A DNA stretch of 21,599 bases from a virus: IMG/VR virus record IMGVR_UViG_3300029286_001111, positions 1-21,599 of that record. One strand, 5' to 3'. A model generated the notes under the pieces. It was given only the letters and a program-made list of their open reading frames with translations. It had not been told where the DNA came from and made no database searches. This document shows, piece by piece, positions 14,441 to 20,672 of this stretch. A program made the position numbers and the translations under genes. Numbering within the stretch: position 1 is the first letter of the stretch; the number at the start of each line of letters is the position of its first letter.

Positions 14441-14899
14441 TTACTCCCCTGTTAAATCTTCCTGAAGTTCGCGTTTCTCCCATGAATCAACGGCATACTT
14501 TTCAAGGTCTTTTGCCATTTGCGATTCAACCCCTCGCACGGCATTATCCGCCCAACCAAGTCCCTCTTTTAAAAGTCCGACATAAGGAACAGCGTTGACG
14601 ATTGTGAAACTCGGATTATCACTTCGCGTCTGGTCATTGCCGGAACCTTCATTCTTGTTCGGCTGGTTTGTATAAATATTTGCGATATTCAACAATGCCG
14701 CCGCCGGCCAGAATCCAGCCCGTAACCGGCCCGAGGCGCCGTAACTGCTGGGAGCTTTTGGCGCGTTCCATGCAAAGCGGCGAATGAGCCGGCGGGCGGT
14801 AGTGCGGACAAACGACGCACCGTTGCGTCCGACAAGTCGAGCAACCTGGCTCATTTGCCGATTAAAATCTTCCAAATCAAATTTTATAATATCAGACAT
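14441..14899 (-). CDS. HK97 gp10-like tail completion/neck protein
   Basis: This 152-residue protein has a basic helical start (LARLVGRNG-like, FVRTTARRLIRRFAWNAPKA at 30-49). An SSYGASGRLRAGFW turn (51-64) and INNxxPYVGLLKEG-type strand (TIVNAVPYVGLLKEG near 98-112) follow. The order 'Pro, Gly-x-Leu-Arg, then N-x-x-PY-x-x-x-x-E-x-G' is the usual layout of the HK97 gp10 family, which closes the head-tail joint. It sits just before the tape measure rather than before the tail tube gene, which is unusual for gp10. Its ATG overlaps the GIY-YIG stop by 8 bases with no clear ribosome site. Confidence 0.6.
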   Translation of the reverse strand: MSDIIKFDLEDFNRQMSQVARLVGRNGASFVRTTARRLIRRFAWNAPKAPSSYGASGRLRAGFWPAAALLNIANIYTNQPNKNEGSGNDQTRSDNPSFTIVNAVPYVGLLKEGLGWADNAVRGVESQMAKDLEKYAVDSWEKRELQEDLTGE

Positions 14900-15599
14900 T
14901 TTGCAACAACTTTCTTCTGTTCCATACCGCCCTTCCTGACAGACTCATTTTTACTCTTGTTTCTGGAGACGCTTTGAGTCCCGTCAGGGACAATGCAATT
15001 TTCCTATTTATTTCAGGCGATCTGTTTCTATTGGCTAATCCGATCTTTCGCCGTGTTTCGACGGACATATTTTGTTTTGCCAAACTCTGTTTTCTCCGAA
15101 CTTCAGGAGGAGTATGCTTTCCTTTATTCCATGGCGCTTTTCCTAGTCGCGCAAGGCTCCATTTTTTTCTAATCTCTGGAGATACAAGATGATGACGACC
15201 TGTATTAAACACCCTTATTTTTTCGCGCCATTCAGGAGTAAAAATACGTCCTTTAAATATTTCGCTTTTTTTTCGACAGGTTTCCGCGGATTGCCTAAAA
15301 CCTGACACCCCCTCGCCGCCTTCAGTCTCGTTAACTAAATTCACACCTTCGTCACGGAAGTATTTTATCCAGGCGATTTCTTCCGGGCCCCCGTCTCCGT
15401 CCGCTTCTCCGATTTCAATGATTGACGGAAGAAAACCACGCACCAACAGAGAACGAATCCAGTTACAACGATGATTTTTGAATCCGCGCCGTGCATCATA
15501 TAAGTGATACCTGAATCTTTTAGAAAGATTTTTTGAAGTCTTTCCGACATATCGGATTCTCCCGTCTTCATCTTGAAGTGCATATATTTTTGTTTTCAT
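14892..15599 (-). CDS. GIY-YIG endonuclease with NUMOD3 repeats
   Basis: The 235-residue protein has an N-terminal GIY-YIG domain: IYALQDEDGRIRYVGKTSKN at 5-24 supplies Y6 and Y17, RFRYH (28-32) gives the catalytic Arg, E73/E74 (GPEEIAW) the metal ligand and N90 the closing Asn. Residues 100-230 hold about five NUMOD3-like DNA-binding repeats (SPEIRKKWSLARLGK, TPPEVRRKQSLAKQ, SPEINRKIALSLTG). This is a free-standing homing endonuclease, which cuts phage genomes lacking it and spreads by repair. Its ATG overlaps the stop of the frameshifted chaperone and its stop overlaps the next ATG, so it fits the operon without breaking a gene. A GAAGG site supports the start. Confidence 0.9.
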   Translation of the reverse strand: MKTKIYALQDEDGRIRYVGKTSKNLSKRFRYHLYDARRGFKNHRCNWIRSLLVRGFLPSIIEIGEADGDGGPEEIAWIKYFRDEGVNLVNETEGGEGVSGFRQSAETCRKKSEIFKGRIFTPEWREKIRVFNTGRHHLVSPEIRKKWSLARLGKAPWNKGKHTPPEVRRKQSLAKQNMSVETRRKIGLANRNRSPEINRKIALSLTGLKASPETRVKMSLSGRAVWNRRKLLQNV

Positions 15600-16311
15600 T
15601 TACTAACCTTCATTCTTTTCTCCAACATTGCCACAATAGCCGCATCGTCATCTGGTGTTGCATCCGCGCCCGGCATTGTTGCCTGCGGATTTAACCTTTT
15701 TTTTGCGCAACCCATCAGTCGAATGATCGTTACCATCGGCATCGCCTTCCATTGCCTTATGGCATTCATCCCTACTCCGCCGTATTGCGAGAGTAAAAAA
15801 TCAATCAGGACAAATGCCCAACTGCGTTTTTTCTTCCATCCCCCTCAAGCCCAGCCTCGCTAACCGCTTTCGTGGCGGATGTCATTAAATCATTAAGCCG
15901 ATTGGTAAGGGTCGCCATTTCACTCATGGTCATTTGTCGCGCCAAATCCGACACGGCATTCCTGAATTTGCGCGGATCATCAATGATGTCCAGCGTGCGC
16001 GGATCGTTGGCGTTGATGAGGACATAAAGCGTCCGGGCCAGTTCCGTCACTGTCGGGATATTCTTGACGTATTTAACCGTCGCAGGATCAATGACCGGAT
16101 TGTTATTCCTGTCAAACACCGGCGCGCCGGTCTTTTTGTCCTTCATCTGTTCGCCGGAACCCTCAATAATTTCGGGAGGGCGCGTGAAGGGGGAATCGAT
16201 CTGTTCCATCAAGATCGCCGAATTAAGGGTTATCGGCGGGATTTTCCATTTCCCGATTGTCATTTCCTGCGGATCAAGATCGGAACTCGGGGTCGTTTTG
16301 TTTTTGCTCAT
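15596..16311 (-). CDS. Tail assembly chaperone, GT-like -1 frameshift product
   Basis: At 15832-15826 the reading frame meets A AAA AAC, aligned exactly with the zero-frame codons AGA AAA AAC. Slipping back one base joins the G-like protein to a 76-codon extension, RSWAFVLIDFLLSQYGGVGM onward, ending LEKRMKVSK at TGA 15596, for 238 residues in total. The extension is hydrophobic, then basic and acidic, with no start codon or ribosome site at its beginning, and fills an otherwise gene-free 200 bases. Phage lambda and many siphoviruses make G and GT this way to load the tape measure. The extension also holds an A8 run (15704-15697). The stop overlaps the GIY-YIG ATG (ATGA). Confidence 0.85.
15805..16311 (-). 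CDS. Tail assembly chaperone, G-like zero-frame product
   Basis: The start is placed at ATG 16311, 8 bases after AGGAG; an ATG two codons upstream is too close to the site. The 168-residue product begins MSKNKTTPSSDLDPQEMTIG and has a KWKIPPITLNSAILMEQIDS strand-helix typical of tail chaperones that bind the tape measure. It then has helical segments (TELARTLYVLINANDP, FRNAVSDLARQMTMSEMATL). It lies between the tail tube gene and the tape measure. Close to its end is a slippery heptamer that allows a longer product. In the zero frame it stops at 15805. Confidence 0.8.
   Translation of the reverse strand: MSKNKTTPSSDLDPQEMTIGKWKIPPITLNSAILMEQIDSPFTRPPEIIEGSGEQMKDKKTGAPVFDRNNNPVIDPATVKYVKNIPTVTELARTLYVLINANDPRTLDIIDDPRKFRNAVSDLARQMTMSEMATLTNRLNDLMTSATKAVSEAGLEGDGRKNAVGHLS
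15826..15832 (-). promoter_or_regulatory. Ribosomal -1 frameshift site (A AAA AAC)
   Basis: The heptamer AAAAAAC on the minus strand fits X XXY YYZ in the chaperone reading frame and lies 15 bases before the zero-frame stop region. A long -1 frame opens right after it. A downstream stimulatory fold is not obvious by eye. Confidence 0.85.
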
Positions 16312-16359
16312 TTTCATTCTCCTTTAATTTAATATTGCTTAACATTTGTTTCTAGCCCG

Positions 16360-16599
16360 TCAGTCTCTCGCGGGCAATTCCGTTTTACAAACATTCACGA
16401 GCATTTTACGGTTTTGCATGAACTTGACTATGCCGTCCGCGCCCTTGCGATAATCATCCATCCATTCGGTTGAAATATCGTTTAATTTCCAGTAAAGTTT
16501 GCGCCCGTCCGGTGATTTATCCCACCCGTCCAGCCGCGCTCCCCTGGCCATCATTGCCGCCGCGAAGTCTGTATCTAAAGTTTTTAATTCCACGGACAT
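16360..16599 (-). CDS. 79-residue protein, DUF5659-like
   Basis: The start is set at ATG 16599, 10 bases after GGAG; a longer frame to 16659 would cross two hairpins and has no ribosome site. The product begins MSVELKTLDTDFAAAMMARG and then reads ARLDGWDKSPDGRKLYWKLN, with ISTEWMDDYRKGADGIVKFM later. The order 'F-x-T-x-D-x-x-x-A-x-x-x-x-x-G', a strand with a basic turn, then a W/Y helix resembles small DUF5659-type phage proteins. Function is unknown. It sits between the tail tube candidate and the chaperone. Confidence 0.65.
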   Translation of the reverse strand: MSVELKTLDTDFAAAMMARGARLDGWDKSPDGRKLYWKLNDISTEWMDDYRKGADGIVKFMQNRKMLVNVCKTELPARD

Positions 16600-16612
16600 A
16601 ATTTGATTTCTC

Positions 16613-16665
16613 CGATTTTGCCCTGCAAAATCGCCCTGCGTAGCCCCTAGGCGAAGCATGGGCTA
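16613..16665 (-). repeat. Two hairpins in the leader of the 79-aa gene
   Basis: CGATTTTGC (16613-16621) and GCAAAATCG (16625-16633) form a perfect 9-bp stem with a 3-base loop; the ribosome site of the 79-aa gene begins at its edge. A second stem pairs TAGCCC (16641-16646) with GGGCTA (16660-16665). Neither is followed by a U-tract on the minus strand. They may tune translation or mark an intergenic repeat. A third stem, ACGGAGC/GCTCCGT, lies at about 16683-16702. Confidence 0.5.
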
Positions 16666-16723
16666 TTTTACTTAATCCGGCCACGGAGCCCGTCCGCTCC
16701 GTCGTCGGGGAAGAATTTAATTT

Positions 16724-17086
16724 TTACGACATGACCAAGTTGGCATACTGAATGCCCTCAAAGTCAATCACCGTCCATGCGCCTGAACTACGCGCCTTTC
16801 CGGCGCGCGTGATATAGATCGTCCCGGTGATGTCCGTTATCATGCATCCCGTGGCTGATCCCACAAGCCCAGCCGGGCCGCCTGTTTGATCGGTCAGGAA
16901 GAAATACGATCCCGTGATCTTCTTATCGCCGGCGCCGTATAATTCAGCCGCGACTACCGTTCCCGATCCGTTGCTCGCTTCCGCAACCTTGCAACTTTCG
17001 TCATCCTTGATGTTCTGGACATATCCCCAAACCTCATCAGTTACGCCGAATTGCAACCTACTGTCTCCTAATCTGACATCTGTCAT
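16724..17086 (-). CDS. Major tail tube protein candidate
   Basis: The gene has the strongest ribosome site of the window (GGGAGG, about 9 bases upstream), as expected for an abundant structural protein. The 120-residue product begins MTDVRLGDSRLQFGVTDEVW and is beta-rich with Gly/Thr turns: VVAAELYGAGDKKITGSYFF, then GTIYITRAGKARSSGAWTVI and a DFEGIQYANLVMS end. Size, position just before the chaperone and tape measure, and separation from the upstream neck genes by a terminator all support tail tube. It is shorter than most tube proteins (usually 140-200 residues), so the family remains open. Confidence 0.55.
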   Translation of the reverse strand: MTDVRLGDSRLQFGVTDEVWGYVQNIKDDESCKVAEASNGSGTVVAAELYGAGDKKITGSYFFLTDQTGGPAGLVGSATGCMITDITGTIYITRAGKARSSGAWTVIDFEGIQYANLVMS

Positions 17087-17156
17087 CTTAATTCACCTCC
17101 CTTGGAGAGATTGCACGTTCCCTCTTTACGTTTATTTCAAAAATCTCACGGCAAAT

Positions 17157-17197
17157 AAAAAAGGCGGCAAATGGTGTTCTGGCACCAGAATGCCGCC
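17157..17197 (-). terminator. Hairpin terminator before the tail tube gene
   Basis: GGCGGCA (17163-17169) pairs with TGCCGCC (17191-17197). Inside, either TGGTG/CACCA or the overlapping TTCTG/CAGAA can pair. On the minus strand the stem runs into six U, then AUUU. It follows the neck genes and leaves about 70 bases before the tail tube ATG. No convincing promoter is seen in those 70 bases. Its inner sequence and tail resemble the terminator at 1091-1132. Confidence 0.75.
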
Positions 17198-17270
17198 CTG
17201 ATATTGGCAATAGGCCCGCCCCGGTTAATTACTCCGACGCGTTGCCGTGCTGTAAAATGTTTGTTTTATT

Positions 17271-17750
17271 TCATGTCGTTGTTGCTTGCGAACATCTGGC
17301 CATAACGGCCAAAGTAATCACAATCTCCTGTATTTTATCTTCAGAAACATCAAAACTTCCCCCCTCCAGCCATGCGTCCCGCACATTCAGCTTTGTTGCG
17401 GTCGCCTTCGCCGACACGGTGGCATCTATCTGCGCCGGTAAATTAGTTTGTTGCCCCCAAGAGCGCAACGCCCCGGCAATCTGCTTTAATTTATCACGGC
17501 TTTTATCGTCCTCCCGGTAAGTCATCGCCGACAACTGGAGCGCACATTTATACCAACCCGTCCGGTTGCCGAACTCCATTGCATTTATAACCTGGACGGC
17601 GGCGCAAGGATAGTCGGCCGCGTGCGATGTATCGCGCCGGATTACAACGCGCGCAACGGTTGTTAAATCTGTCAAAATTGAATATACTTTTAACAATTCA
17701 ATAACCGCCAATTCCAGCCGGCGTTCAACATCTATAATCTGGACGGTCAT
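17271..17750 (-). CDS. Neck/tail terminator-like protein (159 aa)
   Basis: The ATG overlaps the previous stop (TAATG), with GAGG upstream. The product begins MTVQIIDVERRLELAVIELL and carries beta-strand segments (YPCAAVQVINAMEFGNRTGW, then YKCALQLSAMTYREDDKSRD) and a helix before VRDAWLEGGSFDVSEDKIQE and IVITLAVMAR. The strand-helix-strand layout and its place between the head-tail adaptor and the tail tube gene fit a tail terminator (gpU-like) protein, but the sequence match is weak. A terminator follows 70 bases after its stop. Confidence 0.5.
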   Translation of the reverse strand: MTVQIIDVERRLELAVIELLKVYSILTDLTTVARVVIRRDTSHAADYPCAAVQVINAMEFGNRTGWYKCALQLSAMTYREDDKSRDKLKQIAGALRSWGQQTNLPAQIDATVSAKATATKLNVRDAWLEGGSFDVSEDKIQEIVITLAVMARCSQATTT

Positions 17751-18082
17751 TATTTAGCCCTCGGAGTATATTTTTCTCCAACGTCAATTCTCATCCCAAC
17801 ATTATCAAGATGTATTCTCAAAACACGATATTCAATACCGGCAACCGTGATAAGGTCGCCAACGTCTGGCGCGGAGGTATTCGGCGCGGTAGTCCAATCG
17901 GCGGTTACGCAATGAAAACTATTTTGATACCCCTCCAATTCACCGGCTGCCGCCGCGATTTCAGTTTCTTCAAGGGTGGACTTTACGCAGTTGACCGTGT
18001 TGACGCCGAATGTAATCGGTATATTCCAGTCGGCGATAATGGCCGCTCGGTCTATTTTAAACTGTGCAACATCAAGCGTCAT
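17750..18082 (-). CDS. Head-tail adaptor-like protein (110 aa)
   Basis: The start is ATG 18082, which overlaps the stop of the HNH gene (ATGA) and follows GAAGGG. A longer frame to 18172 would overlap the HNH gene and lacks a ribosome site. The product begins MTLDVAQFKIDRAAIIADWN and ends with DVGDLITVAGIEYRVLRIHL plus DNVGMRIDVGEKYTP. The 'G-D-x-I-T-V-x-G-x-E-Y-R-V-L' strand pair followed by D...G...V is the usual end of phage head-tail joining proteins. It starts the neck module upstream of the tail genes. Confidence 0.65.
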   Translation of the reverse strand: MTLDVAQFKIDRAAIIADWNIPITFGVNTVNCVKSTLEETEIAAAAGELEGYQNSFHCVTADWTTAPNTSAPDVGDLITVAGIEYRVLRIHLDNVGMRIDVGEKYTPRAK

Positions 18083-18375
18083 TTTTTCCCTTCTTTGATC
18101 ATCAAAATTAGATTCGTAACCGCATTTGTAAAACATCCCTTGTGTCCAAGAACCAGATGACACCGCCTGCATAAACAGACCATATTGTTCGTGTCATGCG
18201 CCCGTTCCGGGTAAAGATGTTGCGGGTAGATATGATGGACTTCAATATTGTTTGTCGCCCCGCACCACGCGCACGGCGTGATCACTATCCCCCACTCGCT
18301 CGTCTGCCCAACCGGAGGGGCAAAGGTAAGGCACGGGATGGCGCACAATATCAATATTGCAATCAGCGTTTTCAT
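18079..18375 (-). CDS. HNH nuclease with signal peptide or membrane anchor
   Basis: This is a 98-residue protein. Residues 1-19 are a clear signal peptide or anchor (MKTLIAILILCAIPCLTFA). After this comes a compact HNH domain: CAWC (35-38) and CRRC (69-72) form a zinc site, EVHHIYP (45-51) supplies the His pair, N64 the Asn and H73 the closing His. The catalytic and zinc residues look complete. Most phage HNH proteins act on DNA in the cytoplasm, so an exported one is unusual. It may act on incoming DNA at the envelope or use the hydrophobic segment as an anchor. It overlaps both neighbours by ATGA and has GC-balanced sequence like the rest of the operon. Confidence 0.8.
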   Translation of the reverse strand: MKTLIAILILCAIPCLTFAPPVGQTSEWGIVITPCAWCGATNNIEVHHIYPQHLYPERAHDTNNMVCLCRRCHLVLGHKGCFTNAVTNLILMIKEGKK

Positions 18376-18911
18376 TTGTTACTGTCAATCACTCCCTTAA
18401 TCCATGCATCTAACTGTTCGGGATATTCTACCACGTCCAGCCATTGACCGACAAGTTCTTCGTTGACCTGATGCTGATAAACGGTATATCCACCGAATCT
18501 GACGGCTATAAAATACGGATGCGCCCGACTCGGCAATCCCACTTCCATCCCAAGTAACAAATCCTTGTCAGCCGATTTCTGCGTGTCCGGCCAATCCCTG
18601 AACCAATCAAACATACAATATCTAAAATCATGTAAGGCCGCCTCGCGCAATGTCCGCTCGTCCCATCTGTCCCATATCAAGGTTAATGGCCAGAACAATG
18701 ACACGCCATCAATCACAAAACCGGGCGGGATTCGGAACACCCGGCCATGTTCATCCATCCATATCACCCAGTCAAGCGTGATCGCCCTGTTGGTCCCGTC
18801 CTTTAATTTCCATATCCTCGGAACCGGCGACAGCCACAATGGGCCGACACGGGTAACATCTGGCATAAATACAGGCAACAGGCATTTCGGCGTTAATGCT
18901 TTTTCGCGCAT
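18372..18911 (-). CDS. DUF1353 family protein
   Basis: The start is ATG 18911, right after the holin-like gene's stop (TATAAAATG); an extension to 18947 would lie inside that gene. The 179-residue product has the DUF1353 layout: a strand pair (ITLDWVIWMDEHGRVFRIPP), FVIDGVSLFWPL, then TLREAALHDFRYCMFDW with its conserved HD, then a DKDLLLGMEVGLPS helix and RFGGYTVYQHQ. DUF1353 proteins are common near phage lysis and tail genes; their activity is unknown. Its position in a lysis-like block suggests a role at the cell envelope. Confidence 0.8.
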   Translation of the reverse strand: MREKALTPKCLLPVFMPDVTRVGPLWLSPVPRIWKLKDGTNRAITLDWVIWMDEHGRVFRIPPGFVIDGVSLFWPLTLIWDRWDERTLREAALHDFRYCMFDWFRDWPDTQKSADKDLLLGMEVGLPSRAHPYFIAVRFGGYTVYQHQVNEELVGQWLDVVEYPEQLDAWIKGVIDSNK

Positions 18912-18912
18912 T

Positions 18913-19110
18913 TTATACTGTTGTTTTCTTTGTCTTGATCTTTTCAACTATTGACCAAACAATCGGGATAATGACCGTAATCGCGCCGATAATCGTTTGA
19001 AGATTTGTCTGGAGCGTGGAAAGATCGGTTGCTGATATTGTGTCGCCAAGCATCCCACCGCCAAGAATAGCGAGTCCCCACCGTATCACCGCGTTTATAA
19101 TTGTTTTCAT
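18913..19110 (-). CDS. Small holin-like membrane protein (65 aa)
   Basis: The start is ATG 19110, about 9 bases after GGAAGG. The product MKTIINAVIRWGLAILGGGM has a first hydrophobic segment at 7-24, a polar link with TDLSTLQTN, and a second hydrophobic segment at 38-56 (TIIGAITVIIPIVWSIVEK), then a Lys-rich tail. Two membrane segments, small size and a basic end fit a phage holin. The frame stays open upstream to a TTG at 19245 and reads NNLIGRAIVGAAKGAIGSVL, so a longer protein or a separate small ORF with an unusual start is possible. Confidence 0.65.
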   Translation of the reverse strand: MKTIINAVIRWGLAILGGGMLGDTISATDLSTLQTNLQTIIGAITVIIPIVWSIVEKIKTKKTTV

Positions 19111-19223
19111 CGTTTCGTTTCCTTCCTGTTTTTGTTCTTGTTTTCGTTCGGGCAGAACACTACCGATTGCGCCCTTCGCCGCGCCGACAATAGCTCTGCC
19201 AATTAAATTGTTTAATAGTGCAA

Positions 19224-20024
19224 TTATTTTATCCTCCCACCGCAACCGAACCCTGCGGCTATTAACGCCTGCGATTGTTCCTTTATTCTTTCGCCGGAAG
19301 GATTCAGATTGTATTCAATCGGCCATGTATAAATACCCCTCTTTGCCGCCTCGCGGGTTTCAGTAACAACTTCGGCTGGTGAATGTTCATCGCCTTTGCC
19401 CGGATGCCAAGAATGCTCGTAACACCAGAAATCTAGTTTAGGCATACCGTCTTCCGGTGGTCTCTGCATGTGCGTTCCAACGTATCTATCCGGAGCAAAG
19501 CGTTTGATTAAATCGTAAAAAGCGTTATGTTGTGCCTTATTAAAATATTCAGATGATTCAAGTCCGATTAAAAATCCCGGACAATAAGGCCGTAGGTGGG
19601 CGATCAGTAGACTAAATGCCCGTTCATGTTCTGCCGCTGAGGCATTGCGGATTAGCGAATTTTCATATTCATCGCAAAAAAAACACGGAAAGAATGACCC
19701 ACCTGCGGCGTGAACAATACGCGCGTGAGATTCCAGAATTCCAAGTTGCGCCATATCAACCGTTCCGCCCCACCTGTCTTCCCAAAAACTTACAGGAGCA
19801 CTTCGGTCGGTATTGGACAACAAGGCTATCACAGAGTTGCCATTTCCGGCCACGATGGAACCCGTGCAAGCCGATTTATAATCCTCGCCAAAATTACGAG
19901 CGAAATACGACCATGAAGACATAATCTCTCCGTGGAAATCAAAGAACAGACAGGTCTTCGGCGGGACATTAAGAGGCGGACTAGCTATCGCCCCACTTGG
20001 GGCCAACGCTTTTAGTTCATTCAT
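19224..20024 (-). CDS. TIM-barrel-like hydrolase candidate (266 aa)
   Basis: An AGAGGA site precedes the ATG, which overlaps the previous stop (ATGA). The product has no signal peptide. It has the alternating strand/helix pattern of a (beta/alpha)8 enzyme: TCLFFDFHGE, SFFPCFFCDEYENSLIR, GFLIGLESSEYFN, RYVGTHMQRPPE, LDFWCYEHSWHP and YTWPIEYNLNPSG, each ending in acidic or aromatic residues. Paired Glu residues (for example in GLESSEY and PIEYN) could be acid/base residues of a glycoside hydrolase. No family is named. It lies in a lysis-like block, so an endolysin or glycan-degrading role is the leading guess. Confidence 0.5.
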   Translation of the reverse strand: MNELKALAPSGAIASPPLNVPPKTCLFFDFHGEIMSSWSYFARNFGEDYKSACTGSIVAGNGNSVIALLSNTDRSAPVSFWEDRWGGTVDMAQLGILESHARIVHAAGGSFFPCFFCDEYENSLIRNASAAEHERAFSLLIAHLRPYCPGFLIGLESSEYFNKAQHNAFYDLIKRFAPDRYVGTHMQRPPEDGMPKLDFWCYEHSWHPGKGDEHSPAEVVTETREAAKRGIYTWPIEYNLNPSGERIKEQSQALIAAGFGCGGRIK

Positions 20025-20221
20025 CTTTGTTCCTCTGCTGTTTGTTTATCCGCCCACTCCGGGTATTTTATCGCCGCGCACGAGGGGCAGACAACAAGTG
20101 TATTTTGCGGAAAATTGACGATGAAAGTCCGTGAGCATATTCCGCAATGAGCGCGATATTTATTGCTTCCAATGTCCGGAGCAGGCTCAATCGTAATTGG
20201 GTTATCGTTTTCTTCTGTCAT
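20021..20221 (-). CDS. 66-residue zinc-ribbon protein
   Basis: The start is ATG 20221, which overlaps the previous stop and follows GGGG; a longer frame to 20305 overlaps the upstream gene. The product begins MTEENDNPITIEPAPDIGSN, then HCGICSRTFIVNFPQNTLVV and CPSCAAIKYPEW. Two CxxC pairs spaced by a short beta hairpin form a typical zinc ribbon. Partner and function are unknown. Both ends overlap neighbours by ATGA. Confidence 0.65.
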   Translation of the reverse strand: MTEENDNPITIEPAPDIGSNKYRAHCGICSRTFIVNFPQNTLVVCPSCAAIKYPEWADKQTAEEQR

Positions 20222-20541
20222 ATTTTCCCCGTTGAAATTAAAAATCTTATGAACATCCAGAATATCCACAATGCGCCTCCGATTATCGGCGTGGCTATTG
20301 TCCAAAATAATCTCGTCAATGCACCGTCCATTTTGCGCTGATTATCGGCAATGCTCTTTATCATCGCCTCCTGTTCGTTCAGTCGCGACTGCATTGATTT
20401 TTTACCATTATCTATGTAAAGCCTGTTATTTATTTTATTCATAAGATCATAAAGCACGTTGTATTTATCGCCGGATTCTTTATGCCGACGCTCGCAGGCT
20501 TCCGGGGTAACAAATTCGTCAGTCTCGCGCATTGGAGTCAT
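20218..20541 (-). CDS. XhlA-like coiled-coil membrane protein
   Basis: The 107-residue protein starts at ATG 20541, behind AAAGGA. Residues about 15-75 are a charged helical segment (YNVLYDLMNKINNRLYIDNG, LNEQEAMIKSIADNQRKMDG). A hydrophobic stretch follows (TIATPIIGGALWIFWMFIRF, about 81-100), then a short tail. This matches the layout of XhlA-type haemolysin/holin-associated proteins: cytoplasmic coiled coil plus one C-terminal membrane segment. It is placed with other lysis-like genes. Sequence similarity to XhlA itself is not proven. Confidence 0.6.
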   Translation of the reverse strand: MTPMRETDEFVTPEACERRHKESGDKYNVLYDLMNKINNRLYIDNGKKSMQSRLNEQEAMIKSIADNQRKMDGALTRLFWTIATPIIGGALWIFWMFIRFLISTGKI

Positions 20542-20555
20542 TTATTTTTATCCTT

Positions 20556-20672
20556 TCAAAACTTCCACTTTATGCCAAAAATCTTCATCACAGCTCGCGT
20601 GATTATTACCGCCAAAACAATCACACACAAAACGACTATTGTTCCGGCAAGATATATGAATTCTTTGATCAT
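20556..20672 (-). CDS. 38-residue single-pass membrane peptide
   Basis: The ATG (20672) overlaps the stop of the beta-helix gene (ATGA) and follows a GGGGGG stretch. The product MIKEFIYLAGTIVVLCVIVL continues AVIITRAVMKIFGIKWKF: one strong membrane helix (about 6-25) and a basic end, so it is probably N-out. It ends 14 bases before the XhlA-like gene, so it may be a lysis or holin accessory peptide. Confidence 0.65.
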   Translation of the reverse strand: MIKEFIYLAGTIVVLCVIVLAVIITRAVMKIFGIKWKF

